Shown: positions 20,855 to 34,700, counted from the stretch's first letter. The stretch is 64,000 nt of DNA from Cunninghamella blakesleeana (GCA_017871115.1 JAFCIZ010000005.1:5759501-5823500), one strand, 5' to 3'. Translations and numbers: made by a program. Notes: a model not told the origin generated them from the sequence alone.

Positions 20855-23313
20855 ATGTCACAGGTACGTTAAAATACTTTTCTTGACAGCTTTAAATATA
20901 TATATATATATATATATATGGCATTTATTTTTTTATGTACATTGATTAAAATATATATATAATTTATTTTACAATAGAATTCACTACCTAGAAGAAATAA
21001 ACAAGTAAAAATAAAATACAAATATATATGTGATATTTATTTATTTATTTATATTTATATATGTATATGTATATTTATACCTATAAAAAAATTATTTATG
21101 TATATGTATATTTTCAAACTTAGAGTGAACAATCAACTCCTATCAGTATTCCTAATGTAAATAATCCAGCAACTCTTGATGAAGCATGGAAAGTAGTTGG
21201 TAGTCCCTCTCGTCGTGGTAGTTTAGCAGCTTTAGTGAATAATAATACGGCAACAGAAAAGCAAAGTCCTGCAGCATCACCTACGCCTAATTCAATGGAC
21301 ATTCCAAACAATCGACGACCTTCTATGGATACATCGCAGTGGGGGTCATTTGGTGGATTTCAATGGGAAGGGCCTGGTATCTTTGATAATGAAATGCGCA
21401 AATCATCTATTTCCAACCCAACTCATGTATTACCTCCTCCACCCGAAGTTTTGGTTGAAGATGCACCTTATAATACGCAACGTCGATCCTCTTTTGCTTA
21501 TGATAATAGTGGTAATAACAACAGTATTCTTTCCGTTCCTATGCTTCCTGGGGTATCAGTAGAACCTATTTATCGTCAACAACGTAGTCTCTCTTTTTCT
21601 GTTGGCCAAGATCCTACTTTATTTGGTTATAATGATTATGATGAAGATCCTTCTATAACAGCAACAACCACAGCAGCAGCAACAGCAACAGCAGGTATGA
21701 ATGGTAGTAGTAATATTAATTCAACTGCATCCTATGGTTATAAAACATCTTTGGCTACAATGGAAGAAGAAGAAGATGATGATATATTACAAGATACGAT
21801 AGATCAGCAATTAAGTGCAGCTCGCTGGCGTTCTCGTTCTCAATCCTCAGGTGCTGCTTTTGGTTTGCTTTCTGCTACACAACATGCTGCTTTACTTGGT
21901 AGACATTTAAGACGTGGTTCGGAACAACATGATGATTTGACTCAACAGCGCAGGCGCTCATCTAGATTTTTTGTTGATAATGCTATATCACCAGATGTGA
22001 ATAATGCAAATACAACCAGTCCTTCTGCTCAACCAATCTATTCTCAAATGTCAATGGGTGATAAAGAGCGTTTAGAGTTATTCCAACGTAGACTCTCTCA
22101 ATCTCATACAAATGAATATAAATTTCCTGATCAAAGGTAAAAAAAAAAAAAAAAGCAAAAAGAAAAAAAAAGAAAAAAAAATCAACATATTAAATTTTGC
22201 TTTATTTTATATATTTATTTATTTAGTTATAATTTATTACACCAAAGAAGGTCATCTCTTAATCAGTCGCAACATCCTCATAGTATGCAACAAATTACTG
22301 AACAAATGGAAGCAACACATATACGACCAGCAGATCCTAATTATCCTTTACATCGTATAGCAACAGATTCCTATGGACAAATGATGCATTCACATGGATA
22401 TCCATCACAGTTATTACCTCAGCAGTTATTAATGAATCGACCTCCTCATGAAGAATACTTCGATGCTGAACACCACCAACAACAACAACAGCCTAATTTA
22501 ATGACATCTGGTGCTTTTAGAGATGCAGGTAAAGGTATTCCTTTACAACGATTACCAAATTATACGAATTTATATTCTGTAGAATTTAAAGCTGGTAGAA
22601 TCGATTACTTTTATGTTGTATCTGAACCTGGTACTGTGGCAGTTAAATTTCAACCTGGTGATTTAGTGATTGTAGAAGGGGATCGAGGTAAAGACCTTGG
22701 AAAAGTAGCCAGCGATACGTTAACTATTGAACAAGTAGAACAATATGTATCTCAAAAATTACATCATCAACAGCAACAACAACAACAACAAGGCAATGGT
22801 AGTGGTTTAGATGAGGATGAAACAAATGGGAATAATGATAAACCTAAAGATGTTCATATTAAACGTCTTTATCGATTGGCTACTCCTGACGAAATTAATT
22901 TATTACTGGCAAAAGGTCAAGATGAATTGCGTGCTTTAGCTTTATGTCAACAAAGAACAAAAATGCGTAATTTACCAATGGATGTAGTGGATGCTGAATA
23001 TCAATGGTATACATATACATATACATATATATATATATATATAATATATTTTTTTTTTTAAAAAAAAGGAAAAAAAGTATTATAATAGATACTCATTTTT
23101 TTTTTTATATTTAATAGGGATCGTCGTAAATTAACCTTCTTTTTTATATCCGATCGTCGTATTGATTTCCGTGAATTGGTTAGAGAATTATTTAAGATTT
23201 ATAAAACTCGTATTTGGATGTGTGCTGTAAATACAAATACTACTATTATTCCAAGTGATATAGAAAATTATACAGAAAAAAAAATAGATATTCATAATAA
23301 TATAACAATATAA
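20855..23313 (+). CDS. PSP1 C-terminal domain protein
   Basis: Five exons (20855-20863, 20978-21004, 21124-22136, 22227-23006, 23118-23313) sum to 2,025 nt, 674 residues. The first exon is only nine nucleotides (Met-Ser-Gln) and the second 27. The N-terminal two thirds are Ser/Gln/Asn-rich, with RRxS-type sites such as RRPSMD and RRSSFAYD that look like basophilic kinase targets. The C-terminus is a clear PSP1 domain: GDLVIVEGDRGKDLGKV, the KRLYRLATPDEINLL stretch, LPMDVVDAEYQWDRRKLTFF (across the last intron), RIDFRELVRELFKIYKTRIW. The family was named from yeast PSP1, a suppressor of DNA polymerase alpha mutants; its molecular role is not well defined. Confidence 0.92.
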
Positions 23314-23933
23314 AAAAAATACATACATATATATACACATACACACACACATATATATATATATATTAGTATAGATCTAATATTGCCTCTTTTTTATTCT
23401 TTTAATTTTTCATTTTAATTTTCATTTTAATTATAAAAAAGCCATTGTAAAAAAAAATTAAAAAATAAAATAAAAAAATTAGTATTTAAAGATTTATAAT
23501 TTAGTTAAATGTATTACTCTGCATAAAATAAATGGCGATAATTATAAATTTAAAATATATTAATATAGTTTCGTTTTAAAAAAATGTAGATATGACAAAA
23601 TCGATATTTTAGCATGGAATAAGAAACCCATATCAATGATAAAACACTACCATAAATAATACAATAAAACTTGAAAAGACTAGGCAATTCTAGGTTATTA
23701 AACCAAAAAAATATATGTATGTATAAACTACATTATTATACTACGATATATATATATATATAATAGCAAAATAATATTTATCATGAAAGAAATAAACTTC
23801 AATATAAGAAACAAAAATTAGTTTTGAAATTAAAGTAAGAATGAAAAAAATTAAACAGCGCTGCCTAATTTTTTTTTTTCCTTTTATTTATTTATTGCTC
23901 ATAACTTTTTCTTATTAAAAAATAAGAAATAAA
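23314..23933. other. Intergenic PSP1-CTF8, no gene seen
   Basis: PSP1 3' flank and CTF8 promoter. It contains an (AC)n/(AT)n microsatellite near 23335-23366 and another (AT)n near 23744-23763. No coding signal. Confidence 0.55.
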
Positions 23934-24460
23934 ATGGTTCATGCCGTTATTCACTCTTTAGCTCATTCTGATAATAAGCAACAGCTTATTCTTTTAGAAT
24001 TTCAAGGTAGTTTTTATGCTCATGATCAAGTAGTTAAAGATATTAAAATAGGTGATATTGAATTTAATAATGTAAGGACATGATCTATACAGATCTTTTA
24101 TTTAAATAATATATATATATATATATATATATGACAAGTTAAAAGCTTTCTCATAACTCCATACTCCTCTATTTATTTCTCTTTTTTTCTTTATAATAAT
24201 AAAAATAGGATAGAGCAACAGTTATAATTGGTCATCATAGAATCGAAGGAGTAAAAAAAAAATTACCAAAACCAGTTGCTATTATACATAAACGACATAA
24301 ACAACAAAATACTATGGAGATTGATCAAAACGATGATGGAAAGCTGCCTATAACCGAATATGATGTTACTACAATAATACGTGAAAAATATGTATTTTCA
24401 AATAGACCTAGGCTGGTAGTCAAAGAAAATTTACGCGGTTTAACAAGAATTGGTGGATAA
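23934..24460 (+). CDS. CTF8: Ctf8, subunit of the Ctf18-RFC clamp loader
   Basis: Two exons (23934-24071 and 24209-24460) give 129 residues, the usual small Ctf8 size. The conserved features are LILLEFQGSF at the N-terminus, then VIIGHHRIEGVKKKLPKPVA and, near the C-terminus, YDVTTIIREKYVFSNRPRLV. Ctf8 with Dcc1 forms the module that adapts Ctf18-RFC to load PCNA on the leading strand and to support sister-chromatid cohesion. It is known to contact DNA polymerase epsilon, whose catalytic subunit gene lies later in this window. The stop is only 97 bp from the stop of the convergent TERT gene. Confidence 0.9.
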
Positions 24461-24557
24461 TTTTATTTTTATTATTATATTTTAAAAAAATAGTATGATC
24501 GCTAATGATACCCCATTCCCCTTTTATAATAAACCACATACACACCATATATATATA

Positions 24558-27201
24558 TTATACATGATCATTCTTCTTGTACTTTTTATTAAAAAAAATA
24601 AAACTAGCTGGCCATTGTTTAATTAACTTTTTGGATCGTTTATTTGGCCCATATTGATTCAAACAACGAGCTAAACACTTGATAATGGCGTCAAATTGTT
24701 GTTGATGTCGCTTATGAGAGGTATAAAAAGCATATAGGATTAGCCTAGCGATTGATTATAGTATAATATATGTTAGTTTTTTTTTTTCTTTTTTTTTTTT
24801 GACTTTGATTACATTTTATTATACTTTTATATTTACATTTACATTTATATTTATATTTATATCACTAGTTTAATTACCATATTGCTTTATTTCTTGGTAA
24901 ATTTTTTGGTACAAGAGATAATATGTATTGTGTTAAATAAAAAATGATATCTATAATGATAATATACACACACACACATATATATATATATATAGGTAAT
25001 TGTTAATTATAAAAGTAATCTTTTTTATATATATGTATATCTATATATTTGTATTATTCTTACTCAATAAAAACTTTTGATTGATTTCTTCCTTAACGGT
25101 ATATGATAATTGTAAACAATAAATAGATAGTTTGAATCCAATCAGTAAACTTCCTTCATATATATTTCGAAGCATGGCATTATGTGTATTGGCTGAAACT
25201 TTGATCAACTGAAATTCTGTATTGATGTCCCTATTTAAATATATATGTATATATAAGCTTTTATTTTCTCCCTTTTTTGTTTTTTCTAATTATATAAAAA
25301 GTAAATAATCATATAATGTACCTAATTGATTTATTGATGATGGCGTTTTTATAATTCGATGTTTCTAAAGTTATAGAGTCTTTGATACCTATATTAACAA
25401 AAATGAAATATAAATGCATGTATATAATATATATGAAAAGATATAAAAATAAATACACTATGCGTTTATTTATTATGTATATAAGTATATTTGTGTTACC
25501 CTGAAGAGTATAATCACTGTAGTCATTAAATACATCCAAATTTTTTGTACTTAACAGAAAACCACACCAAGGAAATTCTAAATAATTGAAAAAATAAATA
25601 AAGAGGTAATTTTATTGAATCAACAGTAAATAATGTCAACATGCTTGTTTATTTTTAGTTTTATTATTACTTTTCTTAATACTATTATTACCAGAAATAG
25701 AGTTATTGAGATTGTTGACTTTTTTTTGATGATTAATGTAGCATCCATATTTTGGTAGTCCTAAAAACATATGTTTTTGATTATGTAAATATAGAAATAA
25801 TATATTTATATGTATTTATACCTAAATACTCATATTTGTATGTATATATACCTCTAGACATGGTTATATCAAAGCGCTCAACAAAATCTCGATTTGTACT
25901 AACATACAGAAAATCATCAACATAACGTAACAGTAGCTATTAAAAGAATAAAATAATAGTTAATCATAATAATACTAATTATAATATAATAAAATTATTT
26001 AATTTAAATCCAAATGGCCAGTTTTTATTACCCCATTTTGATCTTGTTTTAAAAATGAAAGTTCTTGTTTTTCAACATGACCATAGTATAAGCTATAATG
26101 ATAAATAGATTAAAAAATAAAAATAAAAATATAAAAAATTAAAGATCTATCATAACCATCACCATCATCATCATTATTTTCTTTTTAATATTTACTTGCA
26201 CAAAAGTGTTGACAAGCAGGATCCTTGTGAAATACCGACTTTTTGTTTGTAAAGTTCATCATTATACTATAAAATATAAAATATAATATTAGAATGTGTT
26301 TGATAGTTGTAGATTATTTAATTACTTAAATTCGATCATTTATTACCAGAACTGTATTTTGTTTAATATGTTCGACTAGTAAATCTAATATATTTTTTGT
26401 TGATTCTATCATTTGTGCCATCTAATTTAAATATATTTATATGGTTATATATTACATAATAACAATATAAAAATATAGTGATCCTTACATCATCATCAAT
26501 TATAGATTTACGAGGAAAATCATTAAAATTATTTAAGGTAGTAGGAATTGATTTAGTATCATCTAAATAAATCAATTATAAAAAATATAATAATAATAAG
26601 TATAAATGATAGTAGATATCTTGCTTTTATTTATATTCCAATGATATATACCGTGAATTTTTGCTAATAGTTTTACAACGCGAAATGACTTGTTGCGGCC
26701 TGGTTTAAGAGTTGTAGATTTTTGAATGATATATTGATCCTAAAATAACAAATAAATAATAAATATATAATATAAATTTTTTTTTACTTTTATTTTTAAA
26801 GAAAATATAGGAATAGATATAGACGCATATTTATAGACTTACCTCCATAAAAATTTGTTTTAATGCATCTAATAGGATATTTTGATTAATATTATTAAAG
26901 CAGTGCATGATATCAATTTTTGAAAAATATATCCTAAAAAGATAAATAAAACATAACTTGTATAAATATAATTTTATAGGACAGATGCTTTTTTTTTCTT
27001 GATCCTGATCCTTATGTATTTATATATAAGTATATATACTTTGTATTTGATGATTCTTCTTGTAAATTAAGATCTTTTTTGTAGTTTGCTATTTTTTCCA
27101 AAGCAGAATATATACTATTAACAGCACTCCCAGTTAAATTTTTTTGTCGATCCTATATTGTATGGTATGTTTATGAATAGTTAGAGGTGCACCATTTACT
27201 T

Positions 27202-27255
<54 letters not shown>

Positions 27256-27790
27256 ATATATGTACTTACAATTTCAAGTTGTAATATTGATTTTATTTCT
27301 TTGAGTACATTATTATTGTTCATAGGTTGACTTTTTTTATATATGTCTTCTTGATTTTTCTATTAAAATAATTTTTGTTCGATTAATTTTTATATGTATA
27401 AACCAATCATTTTTAATGATATGAAAACTTAAAACGTACCACTTTAAAAGCCAATTTCATATTAGTAATGATTCGAAGATCATTCCTTTTAGGAATAAAT
27501 CTTAATGATGCGGATCCCAAGTGTTGATTATTTATGGTATTCTAACAAAGTAAAGCAAAAAAAAAAAAAAAAAAAAAAAAAAGGTAGTATTATTAATATT
27601 AAAGTCGAGTTTCAATGATATGATTATATATATAACATACGATGTCTATCTTCTCGTAATCTTCGTATAATGATTTATTTATATAATGGGATATTAATTG
27701 AAGCCAAGTATCATGGCGATAATAAAAAACTCGATTTCGATATTGCGCATGTTCAGTAATATAAAAACAGGTCTATTTTTTATTTAATAA

Positions 27791-27822
<32 letters not shown>

Positions 27823-28864
27823 TAAAAATCAACAGTTAATAGTTAGTAAATAGTAGTCAGCGATCCATAAAATAAATATAATGTAATAATATTAAACATT
27901 AATTACCCTTAAAATTTTTGGAATATACAAATCAAATAGCCATCGAAGTAACTGAATTAGTAGATCTTTTTTTTTTTCCAGCTCAGAAGGAACAACATGT
28001 TTAGATGGCGATAAAGTAGCTAACCAAGTACAATCGTTTACTCTTAAACCCCAAAATATGTCATAAATTCTTAAAGTTTCTTTTTTTCTGAGATCAATAT
28101 ATTTGTTAACGTCTATTTAATATAGAGATGAAGATGATGATTATTTAGTTGTAGATTCATTTTTTTTATTTTTATTTTTTTGGTAATTTGTCATAGAATT
28201 TTAATTACTTTTAAAAAAAACTTGCCAGTTATGAGTTGATCCAAAAATATAGGAGGGTAATACTTGCTTTAGCAATGTTTTTATAAATAAAAAAACCTGC
28301 CCATGGGGAATAGCCAAATCTTCGGTATTGAATTTATTCACCTTTGTTTTTTAAAAATAAAATAAAATAATATAAAATAGTAGATTTGGTAATAATAATG
28401 TGTATTAAATAATTATTTTTTTTATTTTATCTTGTTTTATTTATCCTTGTATAATTTACTTACTTTTTGCAAGCATATACTGTTAAGTAAAGGAGTTAGC
28501 ATCGAAAGAGGATGATTCATACGTAAGTAATCGGCAATAAATTCTATTTTTTCCATTCTTTTAGGTAAATGAGATACCTATAAAACCACAATAAATAATA
28601 TATGTATTATTAGCACACATTTCATTGCAATTACTATTGATATCAATACTATTTCTATTATGTTATTTTTTAAAAAATACCTTTCGTTTAAATTCGTTTG
28701 GAAAAATTAGTTGAAGTATATGATGGTTAATTTCATGCCGATATTCATGATTTCGAATTGAATTTGAGCCAAATATAACTATTGTTTGATAAAAAAAAAT
28801 GAAATAAAAAATGCAATACATGATCAGAAAATTTAATGCTAATAATAACAACAAATGTGTATTC

Positions 28865-28896
<32 letters not shown>

Positions 28897-30297
28897 CCAG
28901 ATATTAATATTACTTAATGTATCAAAAATAAACGATGGTTGCTGGGTTTTTGTATCAATGGTAGGATGAGCATAAAATATTTGATTATGATCCAAGCAAT
29001 ATTTACCAGATAATAGTTGGTTACTACTACTACATAAATCTCTATTTTTTACTGAATGGATTCGTTTAAACTTTTTAGATGATATTATTGATAGTTGTGC
29101 ATCGCTTTCTTGACCCCTTTTAATTGATTTTTGAGTAAAATTTTGTGATATCTGTTGTTGCATATTTTCATTATTATGCTGAGATTGCTTCATCTTTTTT
29201 TGTCTACCATCGGCATGTCTACACTTATTTTTCTTCTTCCTTTTTTTGGAATTTGTTAATGTTGCTGATATATAGCCCGATATATTACTATCAGGGGTCG
29301 AAAGATCGTAAAGGTATGTATTTTTAAACTTTTTTAAGGTACTCGTTACTTTTAAAGGCCGTAGAATGGAGGCGTTTGATTCCGGAATAGGTACTCCTAC
29401 ATATATGTATATGGTGGATTAATAAATAGAAACAATATATTTTCTTTATTTTTTTATATTTTGTTTATGGTTATTTTTTATATCGTACCTGACAAAAGGT
29501 AAAAGCTATTGTTGCCATTTTGAATGAATATTGTCGCGTTTAATAAAAGGTCAAACATATTATCAATCCCAATAAGGTTTAAACAATGTAACCAAGAATC
29601 CGTTTGAAATGTCTGAAATAAAAAAGGTTCCTTATGTTCTGCTACTATTTTATTATTTTTTGTTTTATTTAGCTATTAAAAGAAAAAAAGGAAAAGAAAT
29701 GTATAAGAGTATTATTATTATTCATGGATACATTTTTTTAAAATATTATATTTATTTCGTCTAATTTACAGATTCATAAGTTGTCACAAGTAAATGTTGA
29801 TTTTTTTTATGTAATACTAAAAGTTGAACGGCTCTATTTAGTAACTATAAATGGTTATAATAATAATAATAATAGGATATTAATGAACAAGTTGATAAAG
29901 ATATAAATGAAATATGCTATTTATTATATTGAATACACACGTCTTTCATAGTTTTAACATTATTTAAATAAGATGGTTCAAAAGTGATCAAGTTATCGTT
30001 TATTGGTGAAGCTACATGAACTTGTTCAAGACCTGTCAAAGTTTTGCCTGTTTTATATTTAACATATGACTCAAGCGGTTCTACTTTGGTATATAAGGAT
30101 CTAAAATAAAAAGGATATTGAATCATTATATAAAAAATTATCAAAAAGGGAAGAGAGCGAAAAAAAAAAAAAAAAAAATTTACCCGCTCTACCAAATTTG
30201 TAAAAAAAAAAATAAGGTTTAAAGTTTTTTTTTTGACTATTCTCCTTTTTTTATTAATATTATATTTCATACACGTATAAAATAAATCATAATTCAT
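24558..30297 (-). CDS. TERT: Telomerase reverse transcriptase (TERT), about 20 exons
   Basis: A heavily interrupted gene; I traced about 20 exons. N-terminal TEN part: SLYTKVEPLESYVKYKTG (about 30090) and SWLHCLNLIGIDNMFDLLL (about 29600-29545). Linker and RNA-binding domain: DHNQIFYAHP (28995-28965), HNWQVFFKNVNKYI across the intron at 28208, RVFYYRHDTWLQLISHYI (about 27735-27685). Reverse transcriptase: motif 1 LRFIPKRNDLR (27510-27478); motif A SKIDIMHCFNNI (26926-26891) with catalytic Asp; motif B' QKVGISQGSCLSTLLC (26252-26205); motif C LLRYVDDFLYVST (25933-25895) with the Asp pair; motif D region FPWCGFLLSTKNLDV. The C-terminal extension ends at TAA 24558-24560. The start is uncertain: ATG at 30297 or at 30126. 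Exons are small and several introns contain (AT)n runs. The enzyme adds telomere repeats using its RNA subunit. Confidence 0.93.
27205..27252. repeat. (AT)24 microsatellite in a TERT intron
   Basis: Perfect AT dinucleotide run, the longest in the window, inside an intron of TERT. Confidence 0.95.
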
Positions 30298-30505
30298 TAT
30301 TTACTTTTATAAATAAATAAGATATTATTATTATTATTATTATTATTTATGCTCAATGAAATCGCAAAACTGATAAATTTTCCAAAAGTAGATAGAGTCA
30401 TATGTTAATACATCCATTTAAATTGATCATTTTTTTTATTCTTTATTTCTAATTTTTCTTTTTTTCATTTTATTTTAATTCAAATATATATTTATATTTA
30501 TTGAC

Positions 30506-30528
30506 ATGATAATGGATTGTAAGTAGTG

Positions 30529-30562
<34 letters not shown>

Positions 30563-31407
30563 GTTCTTATTATTATATATTGTTATTTTTTTTAATAAAG
30601 TAGTTCCGTATAATCTTATACCTATAGAAGAAAAATTTGAAGACTATCCTAATTATTGTAGCCAATCTACTTTTGCATGTACAATGACAGAACTTTATCA
30701 ATGTTCAGCAACGAATAGTCTCATGCCTGTCTATTATTCTTCATCTTCTTCTTCGTCGTCAACAACTGATATGATCTCTTATATGGAATCAGCTTCTATC
30801 CCAACTGATTCATTTATATCCATTTCTCCTACTAATGATGTAGCAAATTTCCACCAGCCTACAACAATAACAGCAGTAGCAACACCATCGACAACTAAAA
30901 AATCAAGAGCAAAAGATTCTGGAAAAAAAAAGTGTACAAATTGCGGTGCGACAAAAACACCCTCTTGGAGAAGAAGTGTTGAAGGTTCAAAATTACTTTG
31001 TAATGCCTGTGGTTTATAGTAAATTTCTATATATAGAAATTGTATTCTTTATTATTATTGTAACTATTTTTTTTTTAAAAAAAATTATAGTGAAAAAGTT
31101 AATGGTCGAAGAAGATTGGTTTATATTCAACGAGATGGGTCTGCTAAAGTAGCAAGAGGGAATCATCATTATCGTACCCAACAAGTATGTACTAATTGTG
31201 GCACTACAGATCCAAAATGTTGGCAAAATTATAAAAAAGATTTACAGTGTAAGGTTTCTTTATTTTCACTGACTTTAAAGCGGTTATTTTTTTAAAGTTG
31301 CTATTTTGGTCGGATTTTTTTAACAAAGAAAAATTTTTTTTAATTAAATAGGTGATATATGTTCTCAAAATCCAGTTCAATATGATATAATACATAATTT
31401 TCATTAA
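30506..31407 (+). CDS. GATA-type zinc finger factor with a second GATA-like finger
   Basis: Four exons (30506-30518, 30601-31018, 31091-31248, 31352-31407) sum to 645 nt, 214 residues. The first exon has 13 nt. The region before the fingers is Ser/Thr-rich with an acidic patch (IEEKFEDYP). Finger 1 is CTNC-X18-CNAC (CTNCGATKTPSWRR ... LLCNACGLY), a good GATA DNA-binding finger followed by basic residues (NGRRRLVY). Finger 2 begins CTNCGTTDPKCW and, if the GT donor at 31249 is used, is completed by CDIC in the last exon as C-X2-C-X16-C-X2-C. If that intron is retained, translation ends near 31293 and finger 2 is incomplete. Fungal GATA factors regulate nitrogen, iron, light or development; the target here is unknown. 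Confidence 0.82.
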
Positions 31408-31727
31408 TAATTTTTTTAAAAAAAAAATGAAAAAATACATACTACCCAAGGTTTTTATTTCTTTTATATATTTTATTTTTAATCTACTTATTTTTTTAAA
31501 AAAAAGCATAATAAAAAGGCATTTTTTTTTTCGATCATTTCTTTTTGAAAGGCCGCAGTTTTGAGACAAAAAATTTGAAGTCTTTAATTTTTTTTTTTTC
31601 CCTCTTTTTTCTTTCTTCCATTTTTTATATTATTGTTGTTCTTTCCTTTATTTTTCCTTTTCCCTTTTTAATTATCTTTTTTTTTTTTTATTTGTATATT
31701 TTTTTTTATAATTATAATAGTGTTTGG
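31408..31727. other. Intergenic, T-rich, 5' flank of Gds1-like gene
   Basis: T-rich DNA with T(n)A(n) tracts at about 31410-31427 and 31493-31505 and a long pyrimidine tract at 31588-31720. The sequence ATAATAG just before 31721 resembles a splice acceptor, so a 5' UTR intron or an upstream exon is possible. Confidence 0.5.
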
Positions 31728-34700
31728 ATGATAGACAAGAAAATGTCCCAGGAGGAACAAAACTCGTCATCCCATCCACGCACAACACGACGAAAACCAG
31801 CTTTACCAAATATTCACCCTGACGATGCAAAAGATAAAGTTTTTACAGCTATTTTAAAAGCTTTACTTAAGAAAGGAAATAAACCTAGTTCTCCTAAGGA
31901 ATTAGCAAATGATATTATAAAACATAAATATGCAACTTTAGGGTAATGAGAAATAGTAATAATTGTAATAAAAAAGAAAGAACAATTTGATAAGAAGAAG
32001 TAATAGCAGAACTTATTACTAATAAATTCTTTTATTATTATTATTATTTATCTTTATCTCTTTTTCTATCTCATTAATTATATAGTGGCGCTACTCCATT
32101 TGCAACAGTATCTTCTAGAATATCTCAACACTTTAAACGTGCAGCAGAACATAATCCACCTCGTGCTCCTTTACTGGCAAAACATGTTGATCAAAAGCAT
32201 TCTAGAAAAATAAATTATAGTTTAATAACTTCTGACAGCAATTATACAAATACAGCTTCCTCTTCTTCTCCCTCAACTAATGTTATAACTACTCCACAAC
32301 AGCAACAACAAAGCCAGCAGGCACAACAACAACAAAACCAATATTTAAAAACAACAATAACACAAAAGGAAGAGTCAGCGGTAAATAATATTATGAATGG
32401 TGAAATTTCAGATACTTCATCGCTCTCACCTGATGAAGAAGAACAACAATCAAAAGACTTGACAGAAGAAAAACAGATATCACGTTCAACACATATAAAT
32501 GGAAATAAAATGGCACCTATTAGAACATCAAATAGAAAAAGAAGGCGTCCTAAGCATTTTGGGTCGCCAGAACCTAAACAAGATCACCCTTCTGATATAT
32601 CTGATAATGAATCCTATTCTTTTTCTAAAAAACGTAAAAGTTTAACAACATCTTTAATTCATTCATCAATATTAGACAACAATAGTAATAATAATAATAA
32701 TAAAGAAGATAGTACAGCAACAGAAATTAAAAAAGTAGAATCGGACGATGACAGTGAAGCTGAATATTCAGATTATTACGAAGAAATGATGAAAGGGGAT
32801 GAAACGATGGCTCATATTGAAATTACAAGACGACGATCATCTGTTTTTCGGAGACCTAGTACTGTCAATCTTGGTTCCACAACTACATCATCATCGTCAA
32901 CAACAACAAATACAAATACAAATACAGTAACAGATTCGCCAAAACTAGTAGGAAGGAAACCTTCTATCTCATTAAATGGATTTCTTGGAGAAAATGAGTT
33001 TTGGACACCTTATACTTTTGAACAAGATTTAGTCAATGATACCATGTTTTTATCAGATCATACTTCAGCAGCATCGACATCCTCCTCTGCACATCAACAA
33101 ATACCTTTAAATATCGTTTCACCAGAATCCATCTCTGAGTCTGAACTAGAATTATACTTTGGTGGACCGACACAGAATAATAATAATAATCATGGTAATA
33201 ATGGTAATGGCAATGGTAGTACAGAGAGCGCTACATCGCTTGGCTTACCTACTGGTTTTTCTGCAAGAACAAGTAGAAAGAGTTTTTGTACTTTGGCAAA
33301 TGGAAAAGAAGCTTCACTTTTACAACGTGCTTTATTAGCTAGCACTGCCCGTGATATGGCTTTGGAATCACCTGTTTTTGATAATGCAAATAACATGAAT
33401 ATGTTTCAACATCATCATGAAGAGGATGAGGAAGAACAATCATTGGAATCATCTATTATTGAAAAAAGACGTAGATCTTGGCCACTTGTAGGAAAAGCAT
33501 TATCTGAAATAGAGCTTGACCCTGATCTTATTATAAACAATATAAAACTTAAAGATACGCCAACAACAAATATTCCTTCTGAAGACACATCAGCCACTTT
33601 AGCTAAAGACCAATCTACCTCCTCCTCCTCCACTACCGAATTAAATAATGCAACAGATTTAGTTGATAGCAGTCATGATCATCTTAATGATAATAAAATG
33701 AAATTGGATATCAAAAAAGAAGAAAATGGAGATGAAGTAAAAGAAAAAGAAACCACAGATGATGATAATGATAATGATGATGATGATGATTCAAAACCAT
33801 CAAGTAAAACATATTCCGAAAATGGTCATCAATTCACTATTACAAAAAAATTATTAGGTAATTTATTATGCTATGAACTCAACTCACCTGAAGATATACC
33901 TGATACTAAAATACTACGATTCATTGCTTCTAACGATGGCGCAAGTGAACATGTTGCCCTTCGAACAAGACATGCTGATTCTAAACAGCATCAGCGACGA
34001 AACAATCAATATTATTATTTAGTAGAAGGTTGTGTCAATGCAACTCAACTTAGAAAAGCTGCTAGACCAGTATTAGGTAAAGGCTCATTTGATGCGGCTG
34101 CTGAAGCGGAAGAAGGTCGTCTTGTTATTACTCTTACAAAAGGTCCTATAGAATGTCGTGGTGCATGGTAAATAAATAAATAAATAATGTACACACACTT
34201 GTATTTACAAACACACACACATACATATATATATGTATATATATATTTATAAGGATATAATTAAAAATCAAATATTTATTAAATACTTTTTTTTTTTTTT
34301 TTTTTTTTTGAAACTTGTAACTCATTATATAGGGTTCCTTTAAGCCGTGCTCGTGAATTAGTTGATGAATTTGAAATTGAAAGTTCCCCTGGTTTGGCAA
34401 AGTTACTTGGTGATGATCCAATGGGTGGCGAACTAGAGACAGATACTAAAAATGTGCCCACAAAGACTGATTGTAAATAGCTATTTTATTTATTTATTTA
34501 TTTTTATATTTATTTATTTTATATGCATATATTTATATATGTACACATCATGCCAAATTTATAACAATTTTTATTTTTATTTTTATATAGATAACAACAA
34601 CAGTAACAGCAACGAAAATAATAATGATAATAATACTAATACTAATAATACAGAAAAATCACCAAAACCATCAGTGGTGCATGTACCGACTCCTAGTAAA

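Noticed and set aside
28195..28260. GC-AG intron in TERT (GCAAGT donor near 28228)
   Set aside because: It would create a stop at the junction. Using the downstream GT at 28208 gives HNWQVFFKNVNKYI, which matches the family.
29917..30297. Single uninterrupted first exon of TERT (126 codons)
   Set aside because: It reads through poly-T sequence giving FFFF runs, and an AG acceptor lies just before SLYTKVEPL; an intron or a start at 30126 is more likely.
31204..31569. Minus-strand ORF of 121 codons beyond the GATA gene
   Set aside because: Low-complexity Lys/Ile/Phe composition, overlaps the last GATA exon, no domain.
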